Positions 7,195 to 11,036 of a stretch of DNA of 11,036 nt are shown here, in pieces. A program made the position numbers and the translations under genes. Numbering within the stretch: position 1 is the first letter of the stretch; every line of letters begins with the position of its first letter. Origin of the DNA: JAVBJN01 sp031546985 (GTDB lineage Bacteria; Bacteroidota; Bacteroidia; Chitinophagales; Chitinophagaceae); NCBI GenBank assembly GCA_031546985.1, contig JAVBJN010000069.1:1-11036 (forward strand). The letters are read 5' to 3'. A model generated the notes under the pieces. That model saw only the letters and a program-made list of their open reading frames with translations, ran no database searches and was not told the origin of the DNA.

Positions 7195-7656
7195 TTACAT
7201 CCTGAATAAAAACCCCAAAATAAAGGCCAGCACATATAAACTTAGTAGAACGATAGTTGAAACACCTATAAACTTGAAACACGATTTCAGGTTCTCAAAA
7301 GCGTTGTCTGTAGCCCGCTGGTTCTGAGCCATTAGCCCCATTTTCATTTGCTGGGAGAACCGGTACAGGTAAAGGCAGGGAAAGAAATAAAGAACCAGCA
7401 TTCCTATCAGCAATACAATATTTATCACACCAGCGTATTGCGATGGGTGGCTTGCTTCATTGCCAATACGAAACGTACTTGTTCCGCTCCCCATGGTTAT
7501 GGCTACCCCCGCGATGACCACAATTATTCCCCCAATACCGAGGAACATAAACCCAACAATCGATAAGAAGCGCGACCATTTAACAATTTCAGTAAGATAA
7601 ACTGAGGAACGATCCTCAATGCGTAATTCCGGCCCAGATTGAGACAGTTCATCCAT
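7195..7656 (-). CDS. Small membrane protein, DUF5362-like
   Basis: A 153-residue protein with a soluble N-terminus (about 30 residues, SSVYLTEIVKWSRFLSIVGF) and three predicted membrane spans: about 31-54, 76-98 and 129-151. The amphipathic stretch between the last two (YLYRFSQQMKMGLMAQNQRATDNAFENLKSCFKF in pieces around residues 96-129) resembles DUF5362, a family of uncharacterised Bacteroidota inner-membrane proteins. Family assignment is from recall of this pattern, and no function is known to me. No signal peptide or catalytic motif is seen. It stands alone, converging on pyk and divergent from the NADH dehydrogenase gene. The upstream sequence is a poly-A/T tract without a clear promoter match. 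Confidence 0.8.
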   Translation of the reverse strand: MDELSQSGPELRIEDRSSVYLTEIVKWSRFLSIVGFMFLGIGGIIVVIAGVAITMGSGTSTFRIGNEASHPSQYAGVINIVLLIGMLVLYFFPCLYLYRFSQQMKMGLMAQNQRATDNAFENLKSCFKFIGVSTIVLLSLYVLAFILGFLFRM

Positions 7657-7748
7657 TATTGCAGTAGTTTAATTTAAACAAAAAAAACAATATACAAAAA
7701 ACATACTTCCCTAGTATATGACTAATGAAAAAGACGTTGGCATTTGGC

Positions 7749-7777
7749 TTGCTATTGAACAGATAGCGTTACCTTTG
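7749..7777 (+). promoter_or_regulatory. Bacteroidota-type promoter for the NADH dehydrogenase gene
   Basis: TTG at 7749-7751, an 18-base spacer, then TACCTTTG at 7770-7777. This is an exact match to TAnnTTTG and within the TTG-N17-23 spacing described for the Bacteroidota primary sigma factor. An alternative upstream TTTG is at 7743-7746 with 23-base spacing. Transcription would start near 7783, leaving a leader of roughly 85 bases before the ATG at 7870. Confidence 0.7.
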
Positions 7778-7869
7778 CCTATTGATCTTTTCGCACCTCA
7801 AAACCAACTACTATCGACGTATTTATACCCTGAATTTTCAGATAACTAACCGTCCATAAAACACCTTTT

Positions 7870-9174
7870 ATGTCATCATCCAATAAACGGATCGTTATTA
7901 TTGGGGGAGGGTTTGCGGGTATACAATTAGCCAGGAAACTCAAAAATTCCCCTTATGAGATCCTTTTGATAGATCAGTACAATTACCACCAGTTTCAACC
8001 CCTGTTTTACCAGGTAGCCACGGCGCGCCTGGAGCCCGCCAGCATCTCTTTTCCGCTGCGCAAGATCTTTCACCGGGCCAAAAATGTGAAGATCCGCATT
8101 ACCAAAGCCACGGGCGTTACCACAGCTACCAATACGGTACATACCGAGATCGGCGATTTTCATTACGATTACCTGGTGCTGGCTACCGGCTGCACCACCA
8201 ACTTCTTTGGCAACCAGCAACTGATGAAGTATGCTTACCCGATGAAGTCGACCACCGAAGCCGTAGCGCTGAGAAACCGCATTCTGCAAAATTTTGAAGA
8301 TGCACTAAGCGCTCCGCCGGATGAACTGGAAGGCATTATGAATTTTGTAGTGGTAGGTGGCGGACCCACAGGCGTGGAACTGTCTGGCGCATTGGCCGAA
8401 ATGAAACGCAATATCCTGCCCAAAGACTACCCGGATATGGATTTCAGCAAGCTGAATATTTACCTGCTCGAAGGCAGCAACCACACGCTGAACAATATGT
8501 CGGAGGCTTCCAAAACCAAATCGCAGCAATACCTCGAAGACCTGGGTGTAAAAGTGTGGGTCAATTCTATTGTGCAAAACTACGATGGCCGGGTAGTAAC
8601 CCTGCAGGACGGCCGCGCCATTCATACCAATAACCTGATATGGGCAGCCGGGGTAACGGGCAATATTGTTTCGGGCATTGAAACCGAAAGCATTTTCCGC
8701 AACAGCCGCTTTATTGTAGACCGCCACAATCTGGTAAAAGGCTACAACAATATTTATGCGCTGGGCGATATTGCCTTAATGGAAACGCCTAAATTTCCCA
8801 AAGGGCACCCGCAGGTAGCCAATGTAGCGCTTAACCAGGCCAAAGTACTGGCCCATAATATGCTGGCTATGCTCAAAGGCAAGCCACTCACCGACTTTGA
8901 ATTTAAAGACCCGGGCTCTATGGCTACTGTAGGTAAACGCAAAGCCGTGGTAGATCTGCCTGGCTTTAGTTTCCAGGGTAGATTAGCCTGGTTTTTCTGG
9001 ATGTTTCTGCACCTGATGCTTATCCTGAGTGTGAAAAGCAAACTCATTATTTTCATCAACTGGGCATGGAGTTATTTTACCAACGACACCACCCTGCGCC
9101 TGATCCTGAAACACAAAACACCTCCGGGCAGGCCCTGGGAAGCAGAAGAAGCGACACCTATCGCTGATGTCTGA
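7870..9174 (+). CDS. NAD(P)/FAD-dependent oxidoreductase, type II NADH dehydrogenase-like
   Basis: This 434-residue flavoprotein has two dinucleotide-binding folds. GGGFAG (12-17) near the N-terminus binds FAD; GGGPTGVE (163-170) binds the nicotinamide cofactor; ATG (105-107) and the late FAD motif YALGDIA (296-302) complete the pattern. The segment QVANVALNQAK (315-325) sits where type II NADH dehydrogenases carry their quinone-site motif. A hydrophobic C-terminal stretch, about residues 372-400 (Trp- and Leu-rich), would anchor it on the inner face of the membrane. The likely reaction is NADH to menaquinone electron transfer without proton pumping. It stands alone with its own promoter and terminator. 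The related sulfide:quinone oxidoreductases are less likely because the overall pattern (HQFQPLFYQVATARLEP) is that of Ndh. The last codons and stop lie in a CTGAT-rich repeat. Confidence 0.9.
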   Translation: MSSSNKRIVIIGGGFAGIQLARKLKNSPYEILLIDQYNYHQFQPLFYQVATARLEPASISFPLRKIFHRAKNVKIRITKATGVTTATNTVHTEIGDFHYDYLVLATGCTTNFFGNQQLMKYAYPMKSTTEAVALRNRILQNFEDALSAPPDELEGIMNFVVVGGGPTGVELSGALAEMKRNILPKDYPDMDFSKLNIYLLEGSNHTLNNMSEASKTKSQQYLEDLGVKVWVNSIVQNYDGRVVTLQDGRAIHTNNLIWAAGVTGNIVSGIETESIFRNSRFIVDRHNLVKGYNNIYALGDIALMETPKFPKGHPQVANVALNQAKVLAHNMLAMLKGKPLTDFEFKDPGSMATVGKRKAVVDLPGFSFQGRLAWFFWMFLHLMLILSVKSKLIIFINWAWSYFTNDTTLRLILKHKTPPGRPWEAEEATPIADV

Positions 9175-9198
9175 TTTGCTGATTTAGATTATTCTGAT
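9163..9198 (+). repeat. CTGAT-rich short repeats spanning the NADH dehydrogenase stop
   Basis: CTGAT occurs at 9164, 9171, 9180 and 9194. The stop TGA (9172-9174) is inside the second copy, so the last residues (IADV) are encoded by the repeat. It resembles the block at 2468-2501 in sequence, in orientation relative to the gene, and in lying just before a terminator. Confidence 0.5.
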
Positions 9199-9201
9199 AA
9201 C

Positions 9202-9235
9202 AAAAATCCCCTCAGCTGAGCTACGGGGATTTTTT
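9202..9235 (+). terminator. Terminator of the NADH dehydrogenase gene
   Basis: AAAAATCCCC (9202-9211) pairs with GGGGATTTTT (9225-9234) over 10 bp, and the interior AGCT motifs can extend the stem. Six T end the plus-strand side. It lies 27 bases after the stop. The symmetric A and T runs could also stop transcripts arriving from acyP on the other strand. Confidence 0.85.
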
Positions 9236-9286
9236 ATGAGTTTGAATTGATGAATGAGGCGTAGTTAACATGGTGCTATTCTAACT

Positions 9287-9319
9287 CCGACCTGACAGGA
9301 GCTGCGCCTGGCAGGTCGG
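9287..9319. repeat. Palindromic intergenic element, copy B
   Basis: CCGACCTGACAGG (9287-9299) and CCTGGCAGGTCGG (9307-9319) pair at 12 of 13 positions around a seven-base loop. The arms match copy A (2338-2367): ACCTGAC.GG on the left and CCTGGCAGGTC on the right. No T run follows it on either strand. It lies between the convergent NADH dehydrogenase and acyP genes. Confidence 0.6.
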
Positions 9320-9367
9320 TTATGCTCAGATCGGCGATTGTACTTCTGATATCGAACATCCTTATGA

Positions 9368-9640
9368 CTATTCAATCTCAAAAGAAGTATAGTTTTTCAA
9401 TTCGCCCAGGTCTACACTTACCCATTTCACTACCGATTCGTCCGGCCCCTGGTGGCACCAGATCATAAAATATTTTATCAGTTCTTCATCGCCTTCCGCT
9501 TCAATAAACACACTGCCATCGGGTTGGTTGCGCACAATACCCTTAACGCCCATGGCATCGGCCATTTTCTTGGTAGATATGCGGAATCCAACGCCCTGCA
9601 CCTTACCACTAACCGTAATTCTATAATGTTTCAACTCCAT
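9368..9640 (-). CDS. acyP: Acylphosphatase
   Basis: A 90-residue cytoplasmic protein of the common acylphosphatase length. It hydrolyses carboxyl-phosphate bonds such as those in acetyl phosphate or 1,3-bisphosphoglycerate. The signature GKVQGVGFR (residues 12-20) holds the phosphate-binding loop with Arg20, and GIVRNQPDGSV (34-44) holds Asn38; these are the two catalytic residues of the family. The start at 9640 (MELKHYRI) was preferred over an in-frame ATG at 9682, because the upstream 14 codons are encoded by a terminator-like hairpin and have no counterpart in the family. The gene is 63 bp downstream of the metalloprotease on the same strand, but a hairpin with a seven-T run ends exactly at its start codon, so it may have its own promoter within that gap. 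Confidence 0.93.
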   Translation of the reverse strand: MELKHYRITVSGKVQGVGFRISTKKMADAMGVKGIVRNQPDGSVFIEAEGDEELIKYFMIWCHQGPDESVVKWVSVDLGELKNYTSFEIE

Positions 9641-9680
9641 AAAAAAAGTGGTTTCCCTTGTTACAAAGAAACCACTTTTC
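9641..9680 (-). terminator. Hairpin with T run directly before the acyP start
   Basis: AAAAGTGGTTTC (9644-9655) and GAAACCACTTTT (9668-9679) form a perfect 12-bp stem with a 12-base loop. On the minus strand it is followed by seven T (complement of 9641-9647) and then immediately by the acyP ATG. It is probably the terminator of the metalloprotease gene, 24 bases after its stop; an attenuator or leader structure for acyP is possible. Confidence 0.75.
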
Positions 9681-9693
9681 AAATCAATTTCAA
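9664..9693 (-). promoter_or_regulatory. Candidate acyP promoter overlapping the hairpin
   Basis: Read on the minus strand: TTG (complement of 9691-9693), a 19-base spacer, then TTTCTTTG (complement of 9664-9671). The latter matches 7 of 8 positions of TAnnTTTG. The -7 box straddles the hairpin arm and loop. A transcript starting here would have a leader of about 20 bases. Confidence 0.35.
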
Positions 9694-9703
9694 TATTGTT
9701 CTG

Positions 9704-11036
9704 CTATTGCACTACATACTTTTTAACCATTCGTTTGCTACCCGACTGGTCGGCCAGCATTACATGGTAAACGCCCGCAGCCAGGTTGGCATTAACGGTA
9801 GCATTACGATCGGAGGCTTGTTGCGATAACACTACCTGACCCAATGCGTTAATCACCTGGAGAGTAAGTTGCGCAGGCAACTGTTTGCCCCAGTTTACAG
9901 TAAAGGAGCCATTGCCCGGATTGGGAAACAATGACCAGTCTTCGGTTGTATTAATATCGTTTACACCAGCAGCTACCGAACTTTTAAGCACCGTAAGGTT
10001 TTGGCCGTTAATGTCGAAAAACACATTACCGTTGCCTTTTACTTTAACACGGCCGGTTGTGGTAGCCACATTAGGCACTTCAATTATTTCGCTACCATCG
10101 TTAGGCACATTGGTTTTGAGTAGAAACGGGAATGTTTTACCACCATCGGCAGAAAACAGGATATCTACAGTGGGTGTGCTGATAGGCGCCACATCGGTAC
10201 CCGCTACATCCCAGGTTATTGTTTTTTGTTCAAAGCCAGTCCAGGTTTCAGACACCAGCTGGCTCGTTAATGCAAACGGACTACCGGTTTCTACCACGTT
10301 GATGCTCACATTCACATCCGAATATTCAAACGAACCCAAACCGTTGTTTACAGAGCGGGCTACCAGTTTAAACGTAAGGGCACGGGCATAATCCGGCACC
10401 AGCTCACCTCTTACCCGTTTCATATGACGCAGGACGTAGGTAAGTCTTGGAAACATACGATCGGCGCCTGTATCGGGCATTACCGAGCGAAACAATGGCA
10501 CATTGCCCACCGGGCTGCTCCAGTCGCCAAAGCTACCACGGTCATATTCTTCCCAGGTATAGCTGATGGCATCGCCTTCGGGATCGGTGGCGGAACCTGA
10601 AAGTTCAAAAAACGTTTTGGTAGGAATGGCATAAGTGCCACCCGCCGCTACGACAGGCGCTCCGTTTGATGTATTGCTTTTCACAGCGCAAACATTGCCG
10701 TTGCCATTAATAAATGTGGTGATCTGATCGAGGCTGCGAATATGGAAATACGCATCGCTGTGCGGCTGCACATCGTTGGTAGAGCCACAAATACCCGCGT
10801 AAGCCATAATGGTAGTACCTGAGCCTGGCTCATAAGCCGAACCAGAAGCACCATTGCCCTGGCAGGAACCGGTATTGGCATTAAAAGTATGGTCGCCGCC
10901 AAACTGGTGCCCCATCTCGTGCGAAACATAATCGATATCGAAAGGATCGCCTACAGGGTTGGGAGAGCCGGTAGTACCGCGGGCCTTGCCCCAACTGGAG
11001 CATACAGAACCCAGTTGGGCTATACCGCCGCTGCCG
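9704..11036 (-). CDS. Reprolysin-like zinc metalloprotease with T9SS sorting domain, N-terminus missing
   Basis: The reading frame is open to the right edge, giving the last 443 residues; signal and propeptide lie outside. Window residues 39-49 read HEMGHQFGGDH, the full metzincin motif HExxHxxGxxH with His39, His43 and His49 as zinc ligands and Glu40 as catalytic base. IMAYAG (76-81, Met77) is the Met-turn. Preceding text (GGIAQLGSVCSSWGKARGTT) fits Bacteroidota reprolysin-like (M12B-type) proteases. Ig-like or PKD-like beta domains follow: one with SGSATDPEGDAISYTWEE (about 146-163), another with KTITWDVAGT (about 271-280). The last 78 residues (about 366-443: WSLFPNPGNGSFTV, LGQVVLSQQ, AAGVYHV, KKYVVQ) are a T9SS type A sorting domain, so the enzyme should be exported across the outer membrane and released or attached at the surface. 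A simple ATG start at 10915 would cut through the HE of the zinc motif, so it was rejected. Confidence 0.93.
   Translation of the reverse strand, partial: GSGGIAQLGSVCSSWGKARGTTGSPNPVGDPFDIDYVSHEMGHQFGGDHTFNANTGSCQGNGASGSAYEPGSGTTIMAYAGICGSTNDVQPHSDAYFHIRSLDQITTFINGNGNVCAVKSNTSNGAPVVAAGGTYAIPTKTFFELSGSATDPEGDAISYTWEEYDRGSFGDWSSPVGNVPLFRSVMPDTGADRMFPRLTYVLRHMKRVRGELVPDYARALTFKLVARSVNNGLGSFEYSDVNVSINVVETGSPFALTSQLVSETWTGFEQKTITWDVAGTDVAPISTPTVDILFSADGGKTFPFLLKTNVPNDGSEIIEVPNVATTTGRVKVKGNGNVFFDINGQNLTVLKSSVAAGVNDINTTEDWSLFPNPGNGSFTVNWGKQLPAQLTLQVINALGQVVLSQQASDRNATVNANLAAGVYHVMLADQSGSKRMVKKYVVQ

Noticed and set aside
9641..9682. A 14-residue N-terminal extension of acylphosphatase
   Set aside because: These codons are formed by the terminator-like hairpin; the family begins close to the MELKHYRI start.
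1..11036. CRISPR array, mobile element, defence cassette or RNA gene
   Set aside because: No regularly spaced repeats, transposase, integrase, toxin-antitoxin pair or tRNA/rRNA pattern was seen on either strand; the window is filled by housekeeping and secreted-enzyme genes.

Overview
This 11 kb window looks like ordinary chromosomal sequence from a member of the Bacteroidota, probably close to the Chitinophagaceae (family placement is inference). Supporting signs are a secreted metalloprotease ending in a type IX secretion (T9SS) sorting domain, a DUF5362-like membrane protein, a promoter matching the Bacteroidota TTG / TAnnTTTG pattern upstream of the NADH dehydrogenase gene, and few recognisable Shine-Dalgarno sequences. 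No tRNA, rRNA, CRISPR array, insertion sequence, phage gene or defence system is visible, and I found no convincing undescribed system.

Layout. Bases 1-1777 (minus): an M28 aminopeptidase followed 11 bp later by the start of an M2 (ACE-like) peptidase lipoprotein that runs off the left edge. Bases 1868-2260 (minus): a YaeR-type VOC metalloenzyme. Bases 2501-4615 (minus): a secreted prolyl oligopeptidase (S9A). An 87 bp divergent region separates it from pfkA and pyk (4703-7143, plus), which are 35 bp apart, probably co-transcribed, and closed by a strong symmetric terminator at 7145-7180. The small membrane protein gene at 7195-7656 (minus) converges on that terminator. A type II NADH dehydrogenase-like gene (7870-9174, plus) has a good promoter and its own terminator. 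Acylphosphatase (9368-9640, minus) and a reprolysin-like metzincin with a T9SS tail (9704 to the right edge, minus) complete the window.

Function. pfkA and pyk encode the two classical control steps of glycolysis, and the NADH dehydrogenase would reoxidise the NADH that glycolysis yields. Four exported peptidases of different families (M2, M28, S9A and a metzincin) suggest a protein- and peptide-degrading lifestyle. They do not form one operon.

Non-coding sequence. Gaps over about 80 bp are 1778-1867 (M28 upstream sequence and yaeR terminator), 2261-2500 (palindromic element, terminator and CTGAT repeats), 4616-4702 (divergent promoters), 7657-7869 (ndh promoter; the rest is AT-rich and holds nothing recognisable) and 9175-9367 (terminator, CTGAT repeats and a second palindromic element). 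The most useful non-coding observations are two related palindromes, CTGAT-rich repeats between stop codon and terminator in two unrelated genes, and a hairpin directly abutting the acylphosphatase start codon.
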